DNA of 64,000 nucleotides from Paludibacteraceae bacterium (GTDB lineage Bacteria; Bacteroidota; Bacteroidia; Bacteroidales; Paludibacteraceae): positions 1 through 64,000 of the forward strand of contig JAFSLP010000075.1 in assembly GCA_017448345.1 (NCBI GenBank), written 5' to 3'. Of the stretch, positions 43,366 through 52,189 are shown one piece after another (the first letter of the stretch is position 1; every line of letters starts with the position of its first letter). Position numbers and translations under genes: made by a program. The notes below the pieces were generated by a model that was not told where the DNA came from, did no database searches, and saw only the letters and a program-made list of their open reading frames with translations.

Positions 43366-46303
43366 TGTTATCCTCCTTTCTTACAGGTTTTTCCAGTTCG
43401 TCGAGTGCTGCCAAGCGTTTGCCGATGAGAGTCTGTATGTCATCCTTGGCGGTGTAGTTCTGCTGTAGCACGAGCAGGTACTGGCGTGCTTGGAAATACT
43501 CGCCTCTGTCGCGGTTGATGTCGCTGAGAAGGATGAGTGCACGTGCCAGCCAGTACTGCTGCTGGGTGTTCATCTTGGTAAACTCCATGATTTCCACCTC
43601 GGCGGCATCAAGGTCTTTGGCAGCATAGAAACTCTCGGCGAGCAGGTATTTGGCTTCCGCGCCTTGTGCGGTGCGTACCTCGGCAGAGAGGAGCTGCAGG
43701 TCCGGCTGTGCCTTTTCCCATTGCCCCAAAGCGATATAGGCTTTTGCGCGTTCGTAGAGTGCTTCCTTGCGTGTGTCATCGCTCAGCGGCGTGTCGGAGA
43801 GAATCTGTTCGGCGATGTCGATGGTAGCCTGATGGCGTGCGAGAGCTTGATTACAGCGCAGGATGCCGAGGCGTGCCACGGTAGCGTTCTCCCGTGACGA
43901 GGCGAGGGCATGCATCTTGTAGAACCCGTCAAGGGCGCAGGTGTAGTCTCCTTTGTCATAACAGATTTCCGCCACGCGTGTAGCCGCTTCCTCCTGATAG
44001 GGGTTGGCAGCAGTCTCGGCGAGAATGATATAGTGCCCCAAGGCGTCGGAGGTCTTGCCCAACCGGTAATAGGAGTCGGCAAGGTAATAGCGTGCGGATG
44101 TGCAGTAGCGTCCTCCTGCACAATACTGCGTGATGTAGTTGTTGAGCGAGACAGCAGCTTTCTGGTACGACGCCTGCATATACTGCATCTCCGCCGCCGC
44201 ATAGAGCAGACTGTCCTCCTGTGTGGAGACGGTCATGTTCATCTTGGCGAGGGACTTGGTGTAGGCGAGGTATTCGTTCACGTTGCCCTGCTCCACATAC
44301 AATGCCTGTAATGCTTCCAGTGCTGTGTAAGCCTCCTCCGTAGCCGGATATTTCTCTATCGTGCGTCGGTAAGCTGCAATGGCTTGGTCGTTGTTGCCAA
44401 GGTTGCGGTAGAGCATCGCCCTCTCCAGCGACGCCTTGCGTGCCAGCGAGGAGTGGGGATAGGCGTTGAGCAGCTGCTCGTAGGTGACGATAGCGCCCCG
44501 TTCGTCGTTCTGCTCCAGTTGTGCACGTGCCGTCTCATAGACACCGTCATCGGCGTAGTCCGACTTGGGATAGCGTTTGACGAGTTCGCGCAGGACGCTG
44601 ATTTTCTCTGCATACTTACGCTGCAAGCCGAGTGCGTATCCGCGTTGGAAGAGCGCATAGTCGGCTCCGGCTGCCTGCAGTCTGCTGACCTGTGTATAAT
44701 AGGTGATAGCGGACTGGAACTGGCGTGCGTTGAAATAGCAGTCACCGATACGGTTAAGGGCATCGGCGTAGGTGGGGTCGGTGGCGTCTGCCGCATCTAT
44801 ATAGGCTGAGAAGGCGTCACGCGCCTTGCCGTACTCGTTCTGTGAGAAAGCGCAGTATCCCTGCAGGTATCGTGCAATGCCGTAGTTGGCGGACTTGCGG
44901 GCGTCGGGACGGGCGAAGAAGTACGTCAGGTCCTTCTCGCACGCCATGTAACTGCGCAGACGGTAATAGGCTTCCGCCCGCACGTAATATGCCTCCGTGG
45001 TGTATTTGTCGGACTCGCCGGCATGGCTGATGACCTCAGTCATCCACTCTGCCGACTGCTGCATCTTGCCCTGCAGGAAATTATCCGCGCCCAGTTGGTA
45101 ACGCAGGTACTGCTTGGTCTCGCGCATCTTGGGCGAGGGGTTTGGGATGGAGTCCAGCGTGGCGATGGCAGCGGCATAGTTCTTACTCTGCATCAGTGCA
45201 TCGGAGAGGAGGCGGTAGATACTGCCTTCGTACTTGGAGTCCGGGAAGCGGTGCAGGAAGTCATTGAAGGCGCGAACGGACTCGCCCAAGGCGCTGGAGG
45301 ACTGATAGGTGCAGAGGGTGTAGTTGTAACTGGCTTCTTCTGTCACGGCGGGTGTCAGTCCGAAGCCTGCTGCGGCTTGGTAGGACAGTTTCGCCTGCTC
45401 CGGCTGGTTGAGCTTGACATAAGCATTACCCATCGCCAGACAGGTAGCCTCAGAGAGTGTGTCTTTCTCCTGTTTGACCTGCTTGTATGCTTTGACAGCG
45501 GCTTCATAGTCGCCGGACCGGAACGCGGCATTCCCGAGCATATACATGTCGTTGCGCAGCGGCTCAGCTTTCTGTTCCGATGCCGAGGCGAGGTAGCTGT
45601 TCAGGTGCTCAGTCGCCTTGGCATAGTCCTGCTTGAGGTAAGCCATCTCTCCCAAGATACGGTGCAGTTCTCCGTTATTGAGGCTCTCCGGGTGTTCGCG
45701 AAGCAGCGTGCTGGCACGTGCCTCCGCCTCTTCGTAGTTACCCTGCGCATAATACAGCTGCACCAGATAATAGGGGACGGTCTTGTCGTACTGAGGAGTG
45801 TTCTCCAAGTGCTTGAAGGCAGGCAGCGCCTTGTCGTATTTCTCCAGTTTATACATGCAATAGGCATAATAATAGGTGCCGCGCGTGGTGTGGCGGCTCG
45901 TGCCTTTGCTCAGTTGGGAGAAATAGACAGATGCCCGCTGGTACTCCTGCATCATCAGATAGGCGTATCCGCGATAGAACGAATAGTCGGTCTGATGGGG
46001 ACGTGTGAGCACCTGCGGGTTGAGCGCCTCAAACACTTTGAGTGCCTGTTTGTAATGCCCTTTCTCCACCTGCAGGACACCCTGCATGAACTTCACCTCG
46101 TCGGCGAAGGTGGTGTATGGGTATGCCTCCAAGTAGGTCTTGAGGTCGCGCTGCAGCAGCTTGTCGCGTCCGTCAAAACGGGCTTCAAGAGCTTGGTAGC
46201 GCGTCTCCATCTCCGTTGTCTGGGCTGTAGAACGGACAAAGGGACAAAGTACCAAATACAAGGTACAAAGGGTCGTGATTACGTACTGTCGTAATGACGT
46301 CAT
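43352..46303 (-). CDS. Large TPR-repeat periplasmic protein
   Basis: 983 aa. A signal peptide (MTSLRQYVITTLCTLYLVLC then PFVRSTAQ) is followed by about 20 or more tetratricopeptide-like repeats over nearly the whole length (typical units YKQALKVFEALNP, YEEAEARASTLLREHPES, YAAAIATLDSIPNPSP, KAQPDLQLLSAEVR). TPR solenoids bind partner proteins; BamD and several type IX factors are built this way, but I cannot assign this one. It overlaps the barrel gene downstream by 14 bp and lies 12 bp after potD. The barrel/TPR pair probably forms an outer-membrane complex. The hydrophobic core of the signal peptide is encoded by a heptamer array. Confidence 0.82.
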   Translation of the reverse strand: MTSLRQYVITTLCTLYLVLCPFVRSTAQTTEMETRYQALEARFDGRDKLLQRDLKTYLEAYPYTTFADEVKFMQGVLQVEKGHYKQALKVFEALNPQVLTRPHQTDYSFYRGYAYLMMQEYQRASVYFSQLSKGTSRHTTRGTYYYAYCMYKLEKYDKALPAFKHLENTPQYDKTVPYYLVQLYYAQGNYEEAEARASTLLREHPESLNNGELHRILGEMAYLKQDYAKATEHLNSYLASASEQKAEPLRNDMYMLGNAAFRSGDYEAAVKAYKQVKQEKDTLSEATCLAMGNAYVKLNQPEQAKLSYQAAAGFGLTPAVTEEASYNYTLCTYQSSSALGESVRAFNDFLHRFPDSKYEGSIYRLLSDALMQSKNYAAAIATLDSIPNPSPKMRETKQYLRYQLGADNFLQGKMQQSAEWMTEVISHAGESDKYTTEAYYVRAEAYYRLRSYMACEKDLTYFFARPDARKSANYGIARYLQGYCAFSQNEYGKARDAFSAYIDAADATDPTYADALNRIGDCYFNARQFQSAITYYTQVSRLQAAGADYALFQRGYALGLQRKYAEKISVLRELVKRYPKSDYADDGVYETARAQLEQNDERGAIVTYEQLLNAYPHSSLARKASLERAMLYRNLGNNDQAIAAYRRTIEKYPATEEAYTALEALQALYVEQGNVNEYLAYTKSLAKMNMTVSTQEDSLLYAAAEMQYMQASYQKAAVSLNNYITQYCAGGRYCTSARYYLADSYYRLGKTSDALGHYIILAETAANPYQEEAATRVAEICYDKGDYTCALDGFYKMHALASSRENATVARLGILRCNQALARHQATIDIAEQILSDTPLSDDTRKEALYERAKAYIALGQWEKAQPDLQLLSAEVRTAQGAEAKYLLAESFYAAKDLDAAEVEIMEFTKMNTQQQYWLARALILLSDINRDRGEYFQARQYLLVLQQNYTAKDDIQTLIGKRLAALDELEKPVRKEDNNEED
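46233..46272 (-). repeat. Heptamer array encoding a signal-peptide core (TPR gene)
   Basis: GGACAAA, GGGACAAA, GTACCAAA, TACAAG, GTACAAA (plus-strand reading); read on the minus strand it gives LCTLYLVLCPFV. Confidence 0.8.
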
Positions 46304-46315
46304 AATAAGAGTTTT

Positions 46316-47575
46316 TTATCGTGCTAATTTGATTTCATTCCACATCTCCAGCAGCATCTCCTGTGCATCGCCTGCGTCGTGCATCAGCGCGCAGCGGTCG
46401 ATGATACTCTTGTCGGCATAATAAACGGGATTGAGGTGCAGTGCGTGCGGGTCGAGCATTTCATCCCCTACTTTGATGGGTTCGTCGCCGAAGAAATAGG
46501 AAGCATCAACGGTCTCGGGCCACTCCTCCTCGTCGTTCTGCTCGGCAAGGATGACAGCGGCAGCTTCGGGTCCGCCTGCGCAGGATACATAGCCTATCTC
46601 GTCCATGTTAGCCAGTGCGTTGTCGGCACGGCACATATAGTCGATGAAATAGGTGGCAGCCTTCACGTTCTTGGCAAATTTAGGAATCACCCATCCGTCG
46701 AACCATACGTTGGAGCCTTCCTGCGGCACGATATAGTCCAGCATCACGCCCATGTCGGCAGCTTCCTCGATGGCAAACTGTGCATCGCCGGACCAGCTGA
46801 GGTTGAGCCATGCCTTGCCTTTGGTCATCTCTTCCTTGCCGAAATCGACCTCCCAGCCGCATATCTGTTTCTTGGCTTTGAGCAGGATGTCTTTGACAGC
46901 AGCCACGCGCTTGGGAGTGATGTTACGCACCAGCTCGTCGCGGTTGACTCTGCCAGCCTCTATATCGTCGGCAAAAGCATAGAGCACGAGGACGGAATAG
47001 ACATCGCGGAACGCATCTTTCATCAGGATACGGTTCTCGAACTTGGGGTCGAGCACAGCCCCCCAGCTGAGCAGGTCCTCGCGGTTGACGAACTGCGGGT
47101 TGTAAATGAAACCGGTAGTGCCCCACATATAGCCCACGGTGTAGTCGCTGACCTTGATGTCGTGTCTCGGAGCCATCTGCTGGAACTTGCCGGTAACGAA
47201 GGGCGAGATGTTGTCAAAATACCAGATGGAGTCCGGGATGAGCTCTTTTTGGATAGGCAGGATGAGGTCTTTCTTCAGCATCCGCTCAATGATATACTCG
47301 GACGGGCAGAAGACATCATAGTCCTCGTGTCCCACCTCAATCTTGGTGAGGGCTGTCTCGTTGATGTCGAAGGTCTCATAGACAAGCTCCACTTTCTCGC
47401 CGGTCTGGTCGAAATACCACTGCTCGAAGTTCGCCTTGACGTCCTCGTCGATATAGTCCGCCCAGTTGAGCACTTTGAGCTGGTGTGCACGGTCGGTACC
47501 GGTACAGGAACAGAGTATTAGCGCGAGTGCCAATACAATTGAGAATTGAGAATTGAGAATTGAGAATTTTTTCAT
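46316..47575 (-). CDS. potD: Polyamine ABC transporter substrate-binding lipoprotein
   Basis: 419 aa. Lipoprotein signal MKKFSILNSQFSIVLALALI then LCSC, followed by a type II periplasmic binding protein of the PotD/PotF family (LKVLNWADYIDEDV, FETFDINE-like YETFDINETALTKIE, YDVFCPSEYIIERM, YMWGTTGFIYNP, WSGDAQFAIEEA, WFDGWVIPKFAKN). It would bind spermidine or putrescine and deliver it to the membrane permeases. Part of the minus-strand potA-potB-potC-potD set. Its signal-peptide core is encoded by GAGAATT heptamers. Confidence 0.93.
   Translation of the reverse strand: MKKFSILNSQFSIVLALALILCSCTGTDRAHQLKVLNWADYIDEDVKANFEQWYFDQTGEKVELVYETFDINETALTKIEVGHEDYDVFCPSEYIIERMLKKDLILPIQKELIPDSIWYFDNISPFVTGKFQQMAPRHDIKVSDYTVGYMWGTTGFIYNPQFVNREDLLSWGAVLDPKFENRILMKDAFRDVYSVLVLYAFADDIEAGRVNRDELVRNITPKRVAAVKDILLKAKKQICGWEVDFGKEEMTKGKAWLNLSWSGDAQFAIEEAADMGVMLDYIVPQEGSNVWFDGWVIPKFAKNVKAATYFIDYMCRADNALANMDEIGYVSCAGGPEAAAVILAEQNDEEEWPETVDASYFFGDEPIKVGDEMLDPHALHLNPVYYADKSIIDRCALMHDAGDAQEMLLEMWNEIKLAR
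47537..47571 (-). repeat. Heptamer array GAGAATT encoding a signal-peptide core (potD)
   Basis: Four perfect or nearly perfect GAGAATT units at exact 7-bp spacing; the minus strand reads FSILNSQFSIVL. Confidence 0.9.
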
Positions 47576-47659
47576 AACGGTTATATTTTAGGGGTTGATA
47601 TTATTATCCGGTGAACCGGAGTACCAGTATATTGGTAAACAGGTAAACTGTAATCGGTT

Positions 47660-49177
47660 CTATTTCTTCTCTTCTTTGGCAGCACGGATGTTGATATAGA
47701 CAAGCACCGTCAGCATGACGAGCAGAATGATGGTGAACAGCGGCCGCAGTTCGGGTGTCAGTCCTCCTTTGCGCGCATCGGAATAGATGAAGGTGGACAA
47801 TGTCTCCAAACCTCCTGAGCCTTTGGTGAAGAACGTCACGCCGAAGTCGTCCACGGAGAGCGTGAGGGCGAGAATGAACCCGCTAATCATCCCGGGCCAC
47901 AACTCCGGCAGCATCACCATGCGCAGCGCTTGGGCAGGTGTCGCGCCGAGGTCGAGTGCCGCCTCATAGGTGTTCGGGTTCATACGGCTCAGACGCGGCA
48001 GGACGCTCAGCACCACATAGGGTGTGCAGAACACCACATGGGCGATGCAAACGGTAGCCAGTCCCTGACTCATGCCCAGTGCCACAAAGAGCAGGAAGAG
48101 CGAGATACCGGTGATGATGTCCGGGTTAATCATCGGCACGGAGTTGAGGAAACTGACCACTTTGCGCTGGCGCGCGCGCATGTTGTATATACCTATTGCT
48201 GCAAGTGTGCCGAGCAGGGTAGAGCTGACGGCGGCGACCAGTGCGATGACGACGGTGTACCAGATAGCACTGTTCAGCCCTGCGTCCGCCTGTCCTGTGA
48301 AGAGGTTGGCGTACAGGTCAAGCGAGAAGCCCGTCCAGTTGCCAAGGACCTTGCTCTTTGTGAACGAGAAGACGGCAATGAGGGCTATCGGCGCATAGAG
48401 GACGAGCAGCAGCAGCCAGAGGTATAGCTGCGCGCCGTAATGGCGTCTCTTACCCATACGCTTCCGGCGGAGCGTCTCCTGCTCCACAGAGCTCAGTTCC
48501 CGCTCTTTTCTCCGCTGTAGGACCACCAAGCAAGCATAGGCGGCGCCTGCGGCGAACAGTAATCCTGCAAAGACCCACCATATCCATCCTTGGCTGCGGC
48601 TGCTGCCTGTCTCCTTATGCAGATATTGCACAAAGGCGTTTCTGCCGTTCGCCACCAAGACGCGCTGGTTGCGGTTCTTGGGCTCTTTCTTGCTCCGCCA
48701 GACGGTCCAGACGACTTCGTCGCTCTCGTGGTAGCAGAAGACGCTGTCACCCCACGCGGTCAGGTCCTCTTCGCCCGGATGCGCAAAGATGAAATCCACG
48801 GTGTCGCGCCCTTCGTCGTAGCGCAACGGCTCGTATTTGCCGCCGTCATAGAGCCGGATATTCACTTTCTCGGTCTCATAGACGGCAGGGAAGTTATCCA
48901 GCAGTTCCACTTCGTCCGTCGCCGCCATACGCAGCGTGTAGGTCAGGTTGGACTGGGCAAATGAGAATACAGAGTACAGAATACAGAGTACAGACAAAAT
49001 CAGTCTATATTCTTTGAGCGAAGCGGTCTTTATTCTTAGCCTCTCGGCACGATTATTTCTTAGCCTTTCGGCACGATTATTTCTTAGCCTCTCGGCACGA
49101 TTATTTCTTAGCCTTTCGGCACGATTATTTCTTAGCCTTTCGGCACGATTATTTCTTTTAGCGTAGCGGTCTATCAT
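47660..49177 (-). CDS. potC: Polyamine ABC permease (PotC) with extra N-terminal periplasmic domain
   Basis: 505 aa. The C-terminal part (about 245-500) is a normal PotC permease with six membrane helices and the EAA loop (YEAALDLGATPAQALRMVMLP). Before it come five RNNRAERL repeats (24-bp DNA repeats), a repeat-encoded signal-like hydrophobic stretch (LILSVLCILYSVFSFAQ), about 120 residues of a non-membrane domain (SNLTYTLRMAATDEVELLDN to NAFVQYLHKE) and an additional membrane helix (GWIWWVFAGLLFAAGAAYAC). Ordinary PotC proteins are about 260 aa, so this is a fusion of an exported domain to the permease. ATG 49177 overlaps the potB stop codon by 4 bp. The actual translation start could lie after the 24-bp repeats. 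Confidence 0.85.
   Translation of the reverse strand: MIDRYAKRNNRAERLRNNRAERLRNNRAERLRNNRAERLRNNRAERLRIKTASLKEYRLILSVLCILYSVFSFAQSNLTYTLRMAATDEVELLDNFPAVYETEKVNIRLYDGGKYEPLRYDEGRDTVDFIFAHPGEEDLTAWGDSVFCYHESDEVVWTVWRSKKEPKNRNQRVLVANGRNAFVQYLHKETGSSRSQGWIWWVFAGLLFAAGAAYACLVVLQRRKERELSSVEQETLRRKRMGKRRHYGAQLYLWLLLLVLYAPIALIAVFSFTKSKVLGNWTGFSLDLYANLFTGQADAGLNSAIWYTVVIALVAAVSSTLLGTLAAIGIYNMRARQRKVVSFLNSVPMINPDIITGISLFLLFVALGMSQGLATVCIAHVVFCTPYVVLSVLPRLSRMNPNTYEAALDLGATPAQALRMVMLPELWPGMISGFILALTLSVDDFGVTFFTKGSGGLETLSTFIYSDARKGGLTPELRPLFTIILLVMLTVLVYINIRAAKEEKK
48964..48995 (-). repeat. Heptamer array GAATACA/GAGTACA encoding a signal-like core (potC)
   Basis: GAATACA, GAGTACA, GAATACA, GAGTACA at exact 7-bp spacing; the minus strand reads LSVLCILYSVFS. 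Confidence 0.9.
49035..49154 (-). repeat. 24-bp tandem repeat, five units, in the potC N-terminus
   Basis: Units start at 49035, 49059, 49083, 49107 and 49131; they differ only at one C/T position and each encodes RNNRAERL. Copy number could vary by slippage. Confidence 0.95.
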
Positions 49178-49968
49178 ATCATCCCTCCTTTCTCTGTTTC
49201 GGAGCTGTTGTCGCCGAAGAAAGACGTAAGACCGATGATGATGAGCAGCACGAGGCTGAGTACAGCGCCGTAGTTCAGCAGGTCGGTCGTGGTGATATAG
49301 TCCTGAATAAGCGAACCGAACAGTTTGATGTTGTTATGCGTCAGCAGTTCCGCAATGGCGAACGTGGAGACCGTAGGCATGAAAACCATCACGATGCCGC
49401 TATAGACACCGGGCATGGACAGGGGCACGATAACTTTCCAGAAACATACCCAGCGGTTGGCTCCGAGGTCCTGTGCCGCCTCGACAAGTGAGGTGTCCAT
49501 CTTCTGCAGCGTGTTGTAGATGGGATAAATCATAAACGGCAGGTAGTCGTAACAGAGTCCGAAAAGCAGCGCTCCCTCGCCCAAAGGCAGCCCGAAGATG
49601 TTGAACAGCTCCACGGTAGCCACGGTGCGGAGGAGGAAATTAATCCACATCGGCAGGATAAACAGCATCGCCATCACTTTAGGCGTCTTGAAATCCTCAG
49701 CAGCCATGAAATAGGCGGCAGGATAGCCGATGAGGAGACATATGGCGGTATTGAAGACCGCTATCATGAGCGAATACAGGAAGGTCTGTATCGCCTCGCT
49801 ATGCGTGAAGAACTTCGCAAAATTACGGAGCGTGAAATGCCCCTCAATGTCCGTGAAGGCATATACGCCGACCAAGAGCAGCGGCAGCACCACGAAGAGA
49901 AGCATAAACAGCACATATGGCCAAGCCCATGTCCGACGCGAAGAAGCTATTTGAAGTATCTTACTCAT
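49174..49968 (-). CDS. potB: Polyamine ABC transporter permease PotB
   Basis: 264 aa. Six predicted membrane helices (for example YVLFMLLFVVLPLLLVGVYA, AVFNTAICLLIGYPAAYFMA) and the EAA loop that contacts the ATPase (LVEAAQDLGANRWVCFWKVIVPLS). Length and topology are normal for PotB/CysU-type permeases. Preceded by potA across a gap of CATTTACCATTTGT words, followed with a 4-bp overlap by potC. Confidence 0.93.
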   Translation of the reverse strand: MSKILQIASSRRTWAWPYVLFMLLFVVLPLLLVGVYAFTDIEGHFTLRNFAKFFTHSEAIQTFLYSLMIAVFNTAICLLIGYPAAYFMAAEDFKTPKVMAMLFILPMWINFLLRTVATVELFNIFGLPLGEGALLFGLCYDYLPFMIYPIYNTLQKMDTSLVEAAQDLGANRWVCFWKVIVPLSMPGVYSGIVMVFMPTVSTFAIAELLTHNNIKLFGSLIQDYITTTDLLNYGAVLSLVLLIIIGLTSFFGDNSSETEKGGMI

Positions 49969-50032
49969 TTACTATTTGGTCATTTACCATTTGTTCATTT
50001 ATTCATTTACCATTTATTCATTTATTTAGTCA
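49966..50032 (-). repeat. CATTTACTATTTGGT-type repeats between potA and potB
   Basis: Degenerate 7- and 15-bp words (CATTTACTATTTGGT, CATTTACCATTTGTT, CATTTATT) fill the gap and run into the last codons of potA. Confidence 0.75.
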
Positions 50033-51507
50033 TTCGGTAATTTGCCGATAAGAATATCCTCCGGTTTGATGACTATTCCCACGCGGTCTCCGTCATCCCA
50101 GACGTCATTGGTATCGACATAGAGGTCGTGTCCCTCGTCGGTACGGATGGTGAGGTGGTAATGGTTGCCTTTATAGAGGATGAAATGCACTTCTCCGGAG
50201 AGCGTGCCTTCTTCTTCGTAGTCCTGCAGGTCGATATTCCTGAAGGGCACGCGTACCTGCACGCGTTCGCCGGGTTCGAATCCTGCGAGCTGCTGCTCCG
50301 TCACCTCCCATTCGGCGTCGATGAAACGGACTTTGCCGTTCTTGGTCACCTCACCCTCGAAATAGTTATAGAGATAGTGCTCTTTCTTTACAATCTGTAT
50401 ATCCTCGGGTTTGACGAGCATTCCCACTTCCGTACCGGGCAGGAACTCATGGTAGTCCTGAATGAGGAACTCAAATCCGTCGGGAGTGAGGACTCGCATT
50501 TCGTAGTGGACCCCTTTGAAGATACAGCTCTGCACCGTGCCGTACCACTTGGTGAACTTGCCCTTCGGTACGCGGTCCTCCTTGTCCAAATCGGCTTGTG
50601 AGGCAGCATCGGGACCTTTGTCGCTCAGTACATTGTCCCCCTGTACTTTCCACAGGTAGATGTCTTCGGGCCGGATGACCACATCGACGGGTACGTCTTC
50701 TCCGAAGCCAGTGTCGATACAGTCAAACTGTTGTCCGATGAACTCTACCCGTTTGTCGCGTATCATCCTGCCGGAGAGGATGTTGCTCTCGCCGATGAAG
50801 TCCGCCACGAAGCAGTTCTGCGGCTCGTTGTATATGTCTGTCGGAGTACCGATTTGTTTGATTCTGCCTTCGTTCATCACGACGACGCGGTCGGAGAGAG
50901 TCAGTGCCTCTTCCTGATCGTGCGTGACATAGATAAAGGTTATACCGAGTTTCTCGTGCAGCTCCTTGAGTTCAATCTGCATATCGTGCCGCATCTTCAG
51001 GTCGAGAGCGGAGAGCGGTTCGTCCAAGAGCAGCACTTCGGGTTCGTTGACGATAGCCCGTGCGATGGCAACACGCTGTTGCTGTCCTCCAGAGAGGGTG
51101 TCCACCTTTCGTTCCTCGTAGCCTGTCATGTTCGCCATCTTGAGGGCGCGGCGCACTTTCTTCTTGATGACATCCGGTGCCTCTTTCTTCAGCTTCAAGC
51201 CGAAGGCGACATTGTTGAAAACATTCAGATGGGGGAACAGGGCGTATTTCTGGAACACGGTGTTCACGGGTCGCCGGTAGGGCGGTGTCTTCGTCACGTC
51301 TTCGCCTTTAAGGAGGATGTCTCCCGAGCTGGCTACTTGGAATCCGGCAATGCATCGCAAGAGTGTCGTCTTGCCGCAACCGGAAGGACCCAAGATGGTT
51401 ACAAACTCTCCTTTCTTCACTTGCAGGCTCACGTCGTCGAGGGCGTACTTGCCGTCCTCAAACTGTTTCGAGACGTGATTCACCTCAATGATAAACTCAT
51501 TCTTCAT
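50026..51507 (-). CDS. potA: Polyamine ABC transporter ATPase with enlarged C-terminus
   Basis: 493 aa. Walker [10 protein letters not shown] (40-48), signature LSGGQQQR (138-145), Walker B VLLLDEP (158-164), H-loop in VTHDQEEAL. The regulatory part after residue 240 has two TOBE-like units each ending in the motif (V/I)(I/V)(R/K)PEDI; typical PotA proteins are about 370 aa, so this tail is longer than usual. A repeat-like insert ([16 protein letters not shown]) sits between the TOBE strands. First gene of the minus-strand series; promoter at 51651-51682 with a leader of about 140 nt that contains a hairpin. Confidence 0.93.
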   Translation of the reverse strand: MKNEFIIEVNHVSKQFEDGKYALDDVSLQVKKGEFVTILGPSGCGKTTLLRCIAGFQVASSGDILLKGEDVTKTPPYRRPVNTVFQKYALFPHLNVFNNVAFGLKLKKEAPDVIKKKVRRALKMANMTGYEERKVDTLSGGQQQRVAIARAIVNEPEVLLLDEPLSALDLKMRHDMQIELKELHEKLGITFIYVTHDQEEALTLSDRVVVMNEGRIKQIGTPTDIYNEPQNCFVADFIGESNILSGRMIRDKRVEFIGQQFDCIDTGFGEDVPVDVVIRPEDIYLWKVQGDNVLSDKGPDAASQADLDKEDRVPKGKFTKWYGTVQSCIFKGVHYEMRVLTPDGFEFLIQDYHEFLPGTEVGMLVKPEDIQIVKKEHYLYNYFEGEVTKNGKVRFIDAEWEVTEQQLAGFEPGERVQVRVPFRNIDLQDYEEEGTLSGEVHFILYKGNHYHLTIRTDEGHDLYVDTNDVWDDGDRVGIVIKPEDILIGKLPND

Positions 51508-51600
51508 CTTCTCAATACAAACTAAATCGGTTTCTGTGCCCCTAAATCGGGTTTCTGTACTCCGAATAAATCATAAAAAAACTCATTTAATTAAACAATG

Positions 51601-51626
51601 CTCGCGTGTGTTCAAGCACGCGCGAG
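51601..51626 (-). promoter_or_regulatory. Hairpin in the potA leader
   Basis: CTCGCGTG...CACGCGCGAG forms an imperfect stem in the 5' untranslated region of potA. A regulatory role is possible but not shown. Confidence 0.4.
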
Positions 51627-51650
51627 TGCGCACTCACGCAATTTCTGGTG

Positions 51651-51682
51651 CAAAGGTACTACTTTTTTTTTATATACGCAAG
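51651..51682 (-). promoter_or_regulatory. Promoter of the potABCD series
   Basis: Minus strand: CTTG (51682-51679), a 20-bp spacer CGTATATAAAAAAAAAGTAG, TACCTTTG (51658-51651). Confidence 0.8.
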
Positions 51683-51763
51683 AAAAAGGATATTTTTTTT
51701 GAGAGAAAGACCAGAGCAGCGGAAGAGTAGCGGGTCGGAAAGTGGGGGAGACGAGCGCTCGCA

Positions 51764-52056
51764 GAGCACTCGCACAGGACCGGAGGGAGAGGGGGAGTGC
51801 GACGCAGGGGAGGGTAAACGGAGGGGTAAGGGGAGGCTCGCGGTACTACCCGCGAGAGCAGGACCGGAGGGAGATTGCCAAAGCAGGAGGTTTGCGGTAC
51901 TACCCGCGAGAGCAGGACCGGAGGGGGATTGCCAAAGCAGGAGGTTTGCGGTACTACCCGCGAGAGCAGGACCGGAGGGGTGTACGAAGCAGGGGAGGGT
52001 AAACGGAGGGGTATGGGGAGGCTCGCGGTACTACCCGCGAGAGCAGGACCGGAGGG
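51764..52056 (+). repeat. Complex tandem array with 54- and 77-bp units
   Basis: The 32-bp block GCGGTACTACCCGCGAGAGC... starts at 51840, 51894, 51948 and 52025, each ending in AGGACCGGAGGG; a partial copy begins near 51774. Two spacer types alternate: ATTGCCAAAGCAGGAGGTTT (twice) and a longer one with GCAGGGGAGGGTAAACGGAG (51805-51839 and 51990-52024). No plausible coding on either strand. Confidence 0.85.
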
Positions 52057-52096
52057 AGTGTACGGTGCGCGTAATGTCACGGCAAAGGTGGATAAA

Positions 52097-52140
52097 TAAC
52101 CTAGGTATAACCTAGGTATCACCTAGGTATCACCAAGGTT
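52097..52140 (+). repeat. 11-bp repeat array, CCTAGGTATCA type
   Basis: CCTAGGTATAA, CCTAGGTATCA, CCTAGGTATCA, CCAAGGTTAGG, exact 11-bp spacing. Sister of the array at 6694-6740. Confidence 0.8.
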
Positions 52141-52189
52141 AGGCAGGTAGAAGAAGAAGCCGACACTCGGCCGGCACAAAGGATGAACA

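Noticed and set aside
45023..46294. Long plus-strand open frame antisense to the TPR gene
   Set aside because: The minus strand has clear TPR repeats and a signal peptide; the plus frame is a by-product of its codon usage.
49035..49154. Short CRISPR or minisatellite outside a gene
   Set aside because: The 24-bp units are contiguous without spacers and lie in frame in the potC coding sequence, encoding RNNRAERL.
51840..52056. CRISPR-like array (32-bp blocks, regular spacing)
   Set aside because: The intervening sequences are themselves repeated rather than unique, unit spacing changes from 54 to 77 bp and no cas gene is present.
51606..52115. Possible repeat protein (VLPARAGPEG units) on the plus strand
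   Set aside because: Repetition follows the DNA array in several frames equally; no promoter, start context or signal peptide supports translation.
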